Of a stretch of DNA of 64,000 nt, positions 14,484-21,019 are shown piece by piece; position 1 is the first letter of the stretch; each line of letters opens with the position of its first letter. This DNA comes from a virus. The stretch lies in the IMG/VR virus record IMGVR_UViG_3300021437_000012, positions 1 to 64,000 of that record; one strand, given 5' to 3'. The notes beneath the pieces were generated by a model, which had not been told where the DNA came from, searched no databases, and was given only the letters and a program-made list of their open reading frames with translations. The position numbers and the translations under genes were made by a program.

Positions 14484-14959
14484 ATGGCATATATTACGCC
14501 TTTATTGTATTTGGTTTAGCCGCTGTTTTTGTCGAAGGTACATTGTTAGTGGCAAATACCTTAATTTACCCTACGATGCCCTTACTGGGTAGACTTGGAT
14601 TTCGCTGCGCATTTTTCACGGGAACGTATTGGGCAGTAAGTCGATTCTGGCGTACCCCGCTAGCTATTTATTGGTGTGGTGATACCTACGAACAGCAAGA
14701 GAAGGTGGCAAAGGCTGTTGCACTTGGTGTACTTCCTATAAAGGACTATAGGTGTAATAACATGGAGCTTATGGTTAAATCGGTAGGAACTGGTAAGCCA
14801 TGTTGGCCTGATTTTTTGTCGTACGCAGTTTTAGGCGAACCTGGCAATTTGTATATGCCTTCGGTGGTGCGGGTAGAAGAGGAGCTTACTAAAACGCAGA
14901 TAGACGATCTTCAAGCACAGTGGGAAGATTGGTATAAAAAGTCCTTAGCCATAAAATAG
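14480..14959 (+). CDS. Membrane-associated hypothetical protein
   Basis: A 159-residue protein overlapping the MazG-like gene by four bases. Two hydrophobic stretches occur near the N-terminus, at about residues 4-27 (YYAFIVFGLAAVFVEGTLLV) and 36-56 (LGRLGFRCAFFTGTYWAVS), followed by a soluble acidic C-terminal part ending in a helix (IDDLQAQWEDWYKKSL). This suggests a two-helix membrane hairpin with a cytoplasmic domain. The family is not recognised. Confidence 0.55.
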   Translation: MNGIYYAFIVFGLAAVFVEGTLLVANTLIYPTMPLLGRLGFRCAFFTGTYWAVSRFWRTPLAIYWCGDTYEQQEKVAKAVALGVLPIKDYRCNNMELMVKSVGTGKPCWPDFLSYAVLGEPGNLYMPSVVRVEEELTKTQIDDLQAQWEDWYKKSLAIK

Positions 14960-14967
14960 GTGCACGT

Positions 14968-15195
14968 ATGAATGCAAACTTCGCATTATGCCCTTCCTGC
15001 GTCGAACAAAATGGGAGAGTTGCTAAAAATAACCCCGAGATAGAAGGTGCTTTAATTGGTCGATTGTTGCCATTTGGTGAAAGCCCATTAGTTATTGGTG
15101 TTTTGCGTATAAGCATGTATGTCTGTTCTCGTTGTGGCTACACAGTATCTCCATCTAAGCTAAATTTGCATGAATCGAAAGAAGTAGTTAAGTAA
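14968..15195 (+). CDS. Small zinc-ribbon protein
   Basis: A 75-residue protein with CPSC at residues 8-11 and CSRC at 53-56, the two knuckles of a zinc ribbon (LCPSCVEQNG and VCSRCGYTVSP). It follows the membrane protein after eight bases and its stop touches the next start. Function unknown; these small zinc proteins recur throughout this stretch. Confidence 0.6.
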   Translation: MNANFALCPSCVEQNGRVAKNNPEIEGALIGRLLPFGESPLVIGVLRISMYVCSRCGYTVSPSKLNLHESKEVVK

Positions 15196-15500
15196 TGCAC
15201 GTCCTTTTCATCGACGGGCCTAAGAAAACGCAAATTGAGAAGTTTCCTTTTGACCGTCGAGTGATTTATATTCCAGTGCTGAAGGAACCCAGTTTCGTGT
15301 CGATGGACATAAATGACGAGATTCCTGAAGTTATGGCAAATGTTGTCGAATACTATGATACTAGTTGTTATATGGAGATTAACAAGATTCGTTTTCATGC
15401 GTTTTCGACCAACTCTCGGCCGATAAAAGAACTTGTTGAAACTATCTTGTTTCAGTTTAAGCGTGATATGATTGAGTACGTGATTCGAGGGCTTAGGTAA
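15195..15500 (+). CDS. Hypothetical protein
   Basis: A 101-residue protein beginning MHVLFIDGPKKTQIEKFPFD, directly abutting its neighbours (TAATG at both ends). The N-terminal half alternates strand-forming residues (RRVIYIPVLKEPSFV), the C-terminal half is helical (ELVETILFQFKRDMIEYV). No motif or family is recognised. Confidence 0.55.
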   Translation: MHVLFIDGPKKTQIEKFPFDRRVIYIPVLKEPSFVSMDINDEIPEVMANVVEYYDTSCYMEINKIRFHAFSTNSRPIKELVETILFQFKRDMIEYVIRGLR

Positions 15501-15733
15501 TGACCACCGCTATCGCAGAACTTCCACCGCCCATCAATCATCTATGGAAGCGTCATCCTTCATTGTCTATTGTCCAGATTTGTCAACGCAAAGGATGTAG
15601 TGCATGGCGGCGTAGAAAGAATATGGCGTATTACGAATATGCGACTGCTGAGTTACCTACTAAATGGGATGTTTTAGTACCACCGTGTACAGGAGAGCGG
15701 ATTAGGAATTTGCAAAAGGGCGTGGAGGAATGA
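15500..15733 (+). CDS. Hypothetical protein
   Basis: A 77-residue protein in the same gapless gene string. It contains two cysteines in ICQRKGCSAWRRRKN, within a basic patch, and one more at VPPCTGERIRN; a partial zinc site is conceivable. Not recognised. Confidence 0.5.
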   Translation: MTTAIAELPPPINHLWKRHPSLSIVQICQRKGCSAWRRRKNMAYYEYATAELPTKWDVLVPPCTGERIRNLQKGVEE

Positions 15734-16032
15734 GTTATGCCACCTTGATTTATTGGTGTTTAATCGAGTGTCTTCTTCTTTACGCGCTAGTGCGCACTCT
15801 TACTCTTCACTCTCAATCCCTTAATCTTTTAATTCAGCAGCTTCTCATTGATGAATCTCGATTTAATATTCCGCCCGCCGGACTTTATAAGAACGCCCGT
15901 AACGCTAAGATACGAATCTACTTTGTTACTTGCGGAATTTTCCTCATCGTGATATCCTGCCAATGGGCCATTTTCACGTCGAGGATTCTGTCATGGACGC
16001 TCCGCTTTGTCAGTGGTGTGGTAGAGCACTAG
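15730..16032 (+). CDS. Small two-helix membrane protein
   Basis: A 100-residue protein with an N-terminal hydrophobic segment (about residues 5-23, LIYWCLIECLLLYALVRTL) and a second near residues 68-95 (FVTCGIFLIVISCQW). Position just before the portal gene is not typical for a holin and there is no lysis enzyme nearby, so a lysis role is not claimed. The next gene starts inside it in another frame. Confidence 0.5.
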   Translation: MSYATLIYWCLIECLLLYALVRTLTLHSQSLNLLIQQLLIDESRFNIPPAGLYKNARNAKIRIYFVTCGIFLIVISCQWAIFTSRILSWTLRFVSGVVEH

Positions 16033-16181
16033 GGGGTCTTCGCCCCGCAGTGCAAGCTGGATTTGTTTTTGACCGCGAAGGCAAACAAGTTCCTATCTTT
16101 GAATGTCGTAATCAGCGACAGTGTGGGTTAGCTGATAAGATAGGCGCTCCTCCTGTTGTAGAGGATGTGTCTACGCGATGA
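15993..16181 (+). CDS. Small zinc-binding-like protein
   Basis: A 62-residue protein starting at ATG 15993, nine bases behind GAGG; in-frame starts further left lack this signal. It contains CQWCGRALGG and later FECRNQRQCG, giving a four-Cys set. It overlaps the membrane protein gene by 40 bases and the portal gene by four. Function unknown. Confidence 0.5.
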   Translation: MDAPLCQWCGRALGGLRPAVQAGFVFDREGKQVPIFECRNQRQCGLADKIGAPPVVEDVSTR

Positions 16182-17680
16182 GCATGTCATTGCTTCCTTC
16201 GCTTTATCGATCTATTAAGCCTGTCTCTCTTTTACCACCCCCATCGGATTACGTAGAAAAAGCTTCTACTGTAATGGCCGCAGTTGCACAAGCGGCAGTT
16301 TATGAGACTGGACCTTTGGGCCTCGCACAGCCCGAAGAGTTCCTTAAGTTTATGCGCGTTTTCTCTAAACAACCCACCGTGTATCGATGTGTGACTGTTA
16401 TTGCAAATGCGCTTGCTTCAGTAAATTTGAAGTTCTACGAAGTTAAGGAAAATACGGATGACCGCAAAGAATTGCCTTTCAGTCATCCCTTAATACAGTT
16501 ATTCAGAAAACCTAATCCTCTCATGACTGGGCATGAGTTAAAACTGCATTGGGGGTTGAGCTTAGAGTTAACAGGCAACGCTTACTGGGAAATTGCGGTA
16601 GGCGTTAACGAACATACTGGCGAAGAGAAGTTAGAACTATGGCCTATTAATCCGGGTAATACACGAATTGTGCCTGATAGATTTCGTGGTGTGCGTGGGT
16701 ATATTTACACCATTAATCGCAAACCTATTCCGCTGCCCATTAAGAAGGTTTTTCATACGCGATACATAAATCCTAATCACGAATTTTATGGCATCGCGCC
16801 TATGGTTTCTGCGTCTCGTGCACTAGATGCAGAAGACCTTTTGATGCGACATGCAAATGCGTTGCTTAAGAATTCTGCGCGTCCGTCCGGCATTCTCATG
16901 ATTGATGGTGATTTGACCGGGCCGCAGCAAGAGCGCCTACGGACTGAATGGGAACAGTTATACCAAGGCGCGGACAACGCTGGAAGGACTGCCATCGTTT
17001 CGCGTGGTAAATCCTACACAACTATCACAATGACCCCTGAGCAGATTCAATTGATCGAAACTCGTCAATGGCACCGGGATGAGTTAATGGTTGCTTACGG
17101 ACTGTATCCAATCTTCTTCGGTATTCTCGAACGTGCGACATTAGAGAATGCTGAAATGCAATGGAAGATGTTTTGGAAGACGACGATGGAGCCTAAGTTA
17201 GCGATGTTGGAAGACCAGATTACTGATTCACTGCTTCCGCGCTTTGGAATTCATAACGTCGTCGCTGAATTTGACCGCACTGAATTGGACGCTTTCAAAG
17301 ATGAAGCGCGCGAAGAAATGCTTAGTCTATTACCTGCGTTGGACCGTGGCGTTATTACGATCAACGAAATTCGTAAAGATACTTTGAAGAAACCTCCGCA
17401 ACCGTGGGGCGCTAAGCCTTGGATGTCTTCAGGATTGGTGCAGCTTGGTGCTGATAACGCAATGCCCGCGCCAACGAGTCTGCTGCAAGGCGAAAGTGGG
17501 CAGACTACGCCTAATGCACCAAAATCTGAAGCATCGTCTAAACTTACTTCTTCTATGGGTGGAGCAAGTGCTGCAATCAGTGCACTTGATATGCACGCGG
17601 CGTTTACTGGCACCGCATCGGCAGCGGAATCTACAGCTATCGCGTCTTCAGGCGCCAGTGGTGCGGAGTCAGGGCCTTAA
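16178..17680 (+). CDS. HK97-type portal protein
   Basis: A 500-residue portal, the dodecameric ring through which DNA enters and leaves the capsid. Family features are the VYRCVTVIANALASVNLKFY helix-strand near residue 68, PLIQLFRKPNPLMTG, the LTGNAYWEI strand, YYG-type EFYGIAPMVSASRAL and the long clip/stem region with ETRQWHRDELMVAYGLYP. The last 90 residues are Ala/Ser/Gly rich, low in complexity and probably disordered. It begins a head gene cluster that overlaps the previous gene by four bases. The order terminase, small genes, portal, cargo genes, minor head, protease, capsid fits an HK97-like head assembly pathway. Confidence 0.92.
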   Translation: MSMSLLPSLYRSIKPVSLLPPPSDYVEKASTVMAAVAQAAVYETGPLGLAQPEEFLKFMRVFSKQPTVYRCVTVIANALASVNLKFYEVKENTDDRKELPFSHPLIQLFRKPNPLMTGHELKLHWGLSLELTGNAYWEIAVGVNEHTGEEKLELWPINPGNTRIVPDRFRGVRGYIYTINRKPIPLPIKKVFHTRYINPNHEFYGIAPMVSASRALDAEDLLMRHANALLKNSARPSGILMIDGDLTGPQQERLRTEWEQLYQGADNAGRTAIVSRGKSYTTITMTPEQIQLIETRQWHRDELMVAYGLYPIFFGILERATLENAEMQWKMFWKTTMEPKLAMLEDQITDSLLPRFGIHNVVAEFDRTELDAFKDEAREEMLSLLPALDRGVITINEIRKDTLKKPPQPWGAKPWMSSGLVQLGADNAMPAPTSLLQGESGQTTPNAPKSEASSKLTSSMGGASAAISALDMHAAFTGTASAAESTAIASSGASGAESGP

Positions 17681-19044
17681 TGAATTTTCTGTTGGTCGAT
17701 GCAGTATCTAAGATTGACCCTCAGACTAAGTATGTAGAAATTCCTTCAGACCCCCGTTGTCCGTTCGACTATATTATTGGTACACGGGACGGTCGAAGAA
17801 TTGGCTGTGATGTGAGGCTTCAGTATGTGGGTGTACGTGTAAAGTCCATAGACCTTACATTAGCTGCGCAAGATCGTCGTATTGAGTACGCGCGGGAAAA
17901 TAAATTGCGTGCTCGTATTGTGGTCATGGAATTTGATCAGGCGAAATTAGTACTCAGAGTATACCGCTTCGATGGTGGTGTGCAGGCCGTATCAAAAGAT
18001 CAAATGACTTATTGCGGCGATGTGAGCTTGCAAGAAAAGATCGTCGCGCGTTCCTTCGATGTGCGTACTGCGAAAGGCGACCAGCTTACGTGGTTGCGCA
18101 ATGGGCTTCTGAAATTGAAAGGCGGTAGAGGATCGGGGAATTATGGGCACGCCGGCCGTCCCGGCGAAGTTGGCGGGTCAAGCGGCGAAGGTGGATTTTC
18201 ACATAAGAACTATCATCAGGCTGTCCATGATGGCACTAAATGGACGTTGGCTGACGGTAGTCCGCTACCCGCTCATTTGGAAAAAGTTCGCATTCCGCCT
18301 GCGTGGAGATTTGTTTCAGTCGCGAAAGATCCAAATGCTGCTTTGTTAGTGCGCGGTGTGGATAGTAAAGATCGTGTACAGTCGATCTATAGTGCTACAT
18401 ATGCAGGACAACAGGCAGCAGCGAAGTTTGAACGGACTAAAGAACTACTTTCAAAGCTTGAACAGGTGCGTAAGGACAACCAGGAGAATTTCAATTCACG
18501 TGATCCTAAGACGCGCGATGCTGCCATCGTGACTGAGTTAATCGCGGCAACAGGAGTTCGGCCTGGAAGCGATAAGAATACTGGTGGTGAGAAGCAGGCG
18601 TATGGTGCAACTACCTTACTTGGTAAGCATGTTGTGAAAGACGGCGGTTCTGTGCGGCTGCAATTCACTGGTAAGAAGGGCGTTGATTTAGATATCGAAG
18701 TTCCTTCAGGGAAAGTTGCGGATATTATTCAGCAACGAGCGAAAGAGGTGGGATCTAACGGTCGTCTTTTTAGTATTACCGATTCTGAATTACGTGATTA
18801 TGTAGCTGATCAGGCCGGTGATGGTTTTCATCCAAAGGATTTGCGCACTGCACGTGGGACTTCTGAGGCGCTGCGTACTGTAAAAGATATACCTATACCT
18901 AAGAACGCGAAAGAATATAAGAAAGCAGTGCGTGAGGTTGCGAAACGGGTGAGTAAGGTATTGGGCAATACGCCTACGGTTGCGTTACAATCTTATATAG
19001 ACCCTCACGTTTTTGCGAAGTGGAGAGAAGCAGCCAATGCCTAA
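17680..19044 (+). CDS. Topoisomerase IB domain protein carrying the GSGNFGH peptide
   Basis: A 454-residue protein. Residues about 200-454 form a complete bacterial/poxvirus-like type IB topoisomerase: RIPPAWRFV opening, R294 in GVRPGS, K332 in FTGKKG, R389 in DLRTARGT and the nucleophile Y439 in LQSYIDP. Such enzymes relax supercoils through a 3'-phosphotyrosine. Residues 1-130 are an unrecognised alpha/beta domain. Between them lies the peptide KGG...GSGNYGH...GRPGEVGGS (residues 147-167), shared with two neighbouring proteins. Sitting between the portal and capsid genes rather than among replication genes suggests a virion-associated enzyme, possibly managing DNA topology on packaging or entry; that is inference. 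All catalytic residues are present, so activity is expected. Confidence 0.85.
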   Translation: MNFLLVDAVSKIDPQTKYVEIPSDPRCPFDYIIGTRDGRRIGCDVRLQYVGVRVKSIDLTLAAQDRRIEYARENKLRARIVVMEFDQAKLVLRVYRFDGGVQAVSKDQMTYCGDVSLQEKIVARSFDVRTAKGDQLTWLRNGLLKLKGGRGSGNYGHAGRPGEVGGSSGEGGFSHKNYHQAVHDGTKWTLADGSPLPAHLEKVRIPPAWRFVSVAKDPNAALLVRGVDSKDRVQSIYSATYAGQQAAAKFERTKELLSKLEQVRKDNQENFNSRDPKTRDAAIVTELIAATGVRPGSDKNTGGEKQAYGATTLLGKHVVKDGGSVRLQFTGKKGVDLDIEVPSGKVADIIQQRAKEVGSNGRLFSITDSELRDYVADQAGDGFHPKDLRTARGTSEALRTVKDIPIPKNAKEYKKAVREVAKRVSKVLGNTPTVALQSYIDPHVFAKWREAANA

Positions 19045-20230
19045 CGACCAAATTGATGCGGATGTATATGTAGGGTCAGCAGGAAATGTCGTTGAGGATT
19101 GGCGCACCGTTCTCAACAGCGACGAAGATCCGGATGATGAAGAATTAGCGCATACGCCTGATGATGTTATCGCGGCGTTGGGGTTTGATCCGCTAGACTT
19201 TGATACTGAAAACGACGGTATTCAAACTGTAACCAAAGGTGGCGCGGGTTCGGGTAATTTTGGCCATGCGGGTAGGCCCGGAGAAGTTGGGGGAAGTAGT
19301 GCAGATGTCACTATTTCTCATGACGTAGCTATTTCAGCAAAACCCGTTGTGGCATCGGCCTCCTCTAAAGTAGGCGTACCAGCTAGTTCGGTGCCTACTA
19401 AAGTTCCCCGCATTGCGAATTTACCTAAAGAGTTAGCTGCTGCACAAGAGAGATTCGCGACTAAGTATGAATCGAATCCGCAAGGTGCGTACGATGAATA
19501 CTACAAAGCTGCAATGACTCATCCTACGGAGCCCGCGGTATTTAACGCTGACAACGCAAAGGCGATGTCGGAAGACTATCGTAATACGGGCTCGTTAGAA
19601 TCTCGTGCGCAGTATAATGTCGCAGTTCACGCAACAGCAGACGCAATCGCCAAGGGTGCATTTCTCAAGAGACTTGACGAAATTGCAAAAATGCCCGTAG
19701 ACCAGCGCAATATACTCGTTACGTCAGGTGGCGTTGGTGCAGGTAAGTCTTCAGGGCTCCCTTTTATTCCTAAAAGTGTCGGGTTCAATGCAGTTTGGGA
19801 TTCAACTGGTGAGCTAAACTCTACTGAGAATGAATGGGTGCAGAAAGAAGCGGAGAAGCGCGGTATCGATGTAACGCACCTTTTCGTACATGCCGATCCG
19901 CTAACCGTATGGCCTCGTGTCATTGAGCGCGGAATTAAAACTGGGCGTATGGTAGATGCTACTTTATTTGCAGAATCTTACAATGATGGTGCGCATAACT
20001 TCGCATCGTTTAATGAAGCTCAAATAAATAACCCGCGTGCGCATTTTTACTTTGTGGACAATTCAGGTAAGCCTGAAGATCGTAAGGCATTATCGGCGTT
20101 TCCTTCACAGGCACTTAAGGTGCGGAAAGAAGAGTTGAGGGCCTACGCGCAGCAAAAGTTACGTGAATCAAACGCACCAGATTGGGTGAAAAAGTATGGC
20201 GACATCGGAAAAGATATCTGGAAAGACTGA
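19037..20230 (+). CDS. Zeta-toxin-like P-loop kinase carrying the GSGNFGH peptide
   Basis: A 397-residue protein, start ATG 19037, overlapping the topoisomerase stop by eight bases. An acidic N-terminus (residues 1-65) leads into the shared peptide (67-87), a Ser/Ala-rich linker, and then a P-loop domain with Walker A GGVGAGKSS (231-239), preceded by RNILVTS. The surrounding pattern (DAIAKGAFLKRLDEIAKMP before the P-loop, and VWPRVIERGIKTGRMV after it) resembles zeta-type kinases, which phosphorylate UDP-N-acetylglucosamine or other small substrates. No upstream epsilon-type antitoxin is visible; a 59-residue helical protein overlaps its 3' end. In this head gene setting a kinase delivered with the DNA is a plausible but unproven role. 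Confidence 0.7.
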   Translation: MPNDQIDADVYVGSAGNVVEDWRTVLNSDEDPDDEELAHTPDDVIAALGFDPLDFDTENDGIQTVTKGGAGSGNFGHAGRPGEVGGSSADVTISHDVAISAKPVVASASSKVGVPASSVPTKVPRIANLPKELAAAQERFATKYESNPQGAYDEYYKAAMTHPTEPAVFNADNAKAMSEDYRNTGSLESRAQYNVAVHATADAIAKGAFLKRLDEIAKMPVDQRNILVTSGGVGAGKSSGLPFIPKSVGFNAVWDSTGELNSTENEWVQKEAEKRGIDVTHLFVHADPLTVWPRVIERGIKTGRMVDATLFAESYNDGAHNFASFNEAQINNPRAHFYFVDNSGKPEDRKALSAFPSQALKVRKEELRAYAQQKLRESNAPDWVKKYGDIGKDIWKD

Positions 20231-20375
20231 CGTGCCCGAATGGCTTCAGGCTTATATCGACGGTCTTAAGTGGGAGGCCGAAAATAAAGATGAAGCTATT
20301 GCAAAGGAAGTTGCCGCCGTTGAGGCTAATTTGGAGCGCGCTGGTATGAAGCGGGTAGAGGATACAAAGAAGTGA
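20196..20375 (+). CDS. Tiny helical acidic protein overlapping the kinase gene
   Basis: A 59-residue protein from ATG 20196 to TGA 20375, starting inside the kinase gene in another frame. It reads MATSEKISGKTDVPEWLQAY and then a continuous amphipathic helix rich in Glu, Lys and Ala. A later GTG at 20232 is an alternative start. Stop and next start overlap (GTGA). It could be a small chaperone or a kinase-binding immunity protein; this is only suggested by overlap and helical nature. Confidence 0.5.
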   Translation: MATSEKISGKTDVPEWLQAYIDGLKWEAENKDEAIAKEVAAVEANLERAGMKRVEDTKK

Positions 20376-20737
20376 TTCAGTATAAAGGCGCAGATATTTG
20401 TACAGTAGAGGAGTTTATGGGACTTCTTCAGGCTGTACGTGTGGTCGGCAAACAGATTCCGTATATTGCGAAGTTGGGTGTCGATACACCGAAGGAAGTT
20501 CATTTGCTTGACGAACTTACAGGCATAATTCGAGATGGACGATTGAATGAGGATATACGTGTCATTGCAAGGAAAGCGTACCATCGTGTGCGCAATGCGG
20601 GTGGGACTACGCAGAGTGTAGCTAAGGTGTACAATGTAGCAGAAGTGGAGAAGGTTTACTTGGGCGACGAGTGGGACGCTGACGATTATGTGGTGAAGAG
20701 TGGGCGTGTTAAGGTTAAAGAAGGGGGAAGCATTTAA
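20372..20737 (+). CDS. Hypothetical protein in head module
   Basis: A 121-residue protein from GTG 20372, coupled to the previous tiny gene. Helical first half (ICTVEEFMGLLQAVRVVGKQ) and a C-terminal segment with VYNVAEVEKVYLGDEWDADD. No family recognised. It lies in a run of four small genes between the kinase-like and the ADP-ribosyltransferase-like genes. Confidence 0.55.
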   Translation: MIQYKGADICTVEEFMGLLQAVRVVGKQIPYIAKLGVDTPKEVHLLDELTGIIRDGRLNEDIRVIARKAYHRVRNAGGTTQSVAKVYNVAEVEKVYLGDEWDADDYVVKSGRVKVKEGGSI

Positions 20738-20877
20738 TGTCGGAGCAAGAACAGATACCGCCAGCTAAAATCACCGATGTCTATTTGACATTTATTTCCC
20801 CTGATGCAACGGACGATGAAATTAACGCTTTTATTGAAGGCATACTAGGTGAGGACGATGAAGACGGCAATCGATGA
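20737..20877 (+). CDS. Tiny acidic protein
   Basis: A 46-residue protein (ATG 20737 to TGA 20877), its start overlapping the preceding stop as TAATG, with a good AGGGGGA sequence about ten bases upstream. It begins MSEQEQIPPAKITDVYLTFI and ends in a run of acidic residues. Not recognised. Confidence 0.5.
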   Translation: MSEQEQIPPAKITDVYLTFISPDATDDEINAFIEGILGEDDEDGNR

Positions 20878-21019
20878 ACGGCAGAAATTCTTAAATGAAC
20901 AGATGGCGGTATTGGCTACACTGGACAATATTAAGAATTTGTTGGTGGAGGACTTACGGAAAGCGGGACAAGAGATGGAAGCAACTAAGTTAGAAAAAGA
21001 GTGGCAAGAACTTGGCTGA
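20858..21019 (+). CDS. Tiny coiled-coil protein
   Basis: A 53-residue protein (ATG 20858 to TGA 21019) overlapping both neighbours. It begins MKTAIDERQKFLNEQMAVLA and is predicted to be one long helix with heptad spacing of Leu/Met. A GAGG lies directly upstream. Likely a small oligomeric or partner-binding protein; not recognised. Confidence 0.5.
   Translation: MKTAIDERQKFLNEQMAVLATLDNIKNLLVEDLRKAGQEMEATKLEKEWQELG

Noticed and set aside
15730-16032. Holin
   Set aside because: Two hydrophobic segments fit loosely, but there is no endolysin or spanin nearby and the location before the portal gene is atypical.
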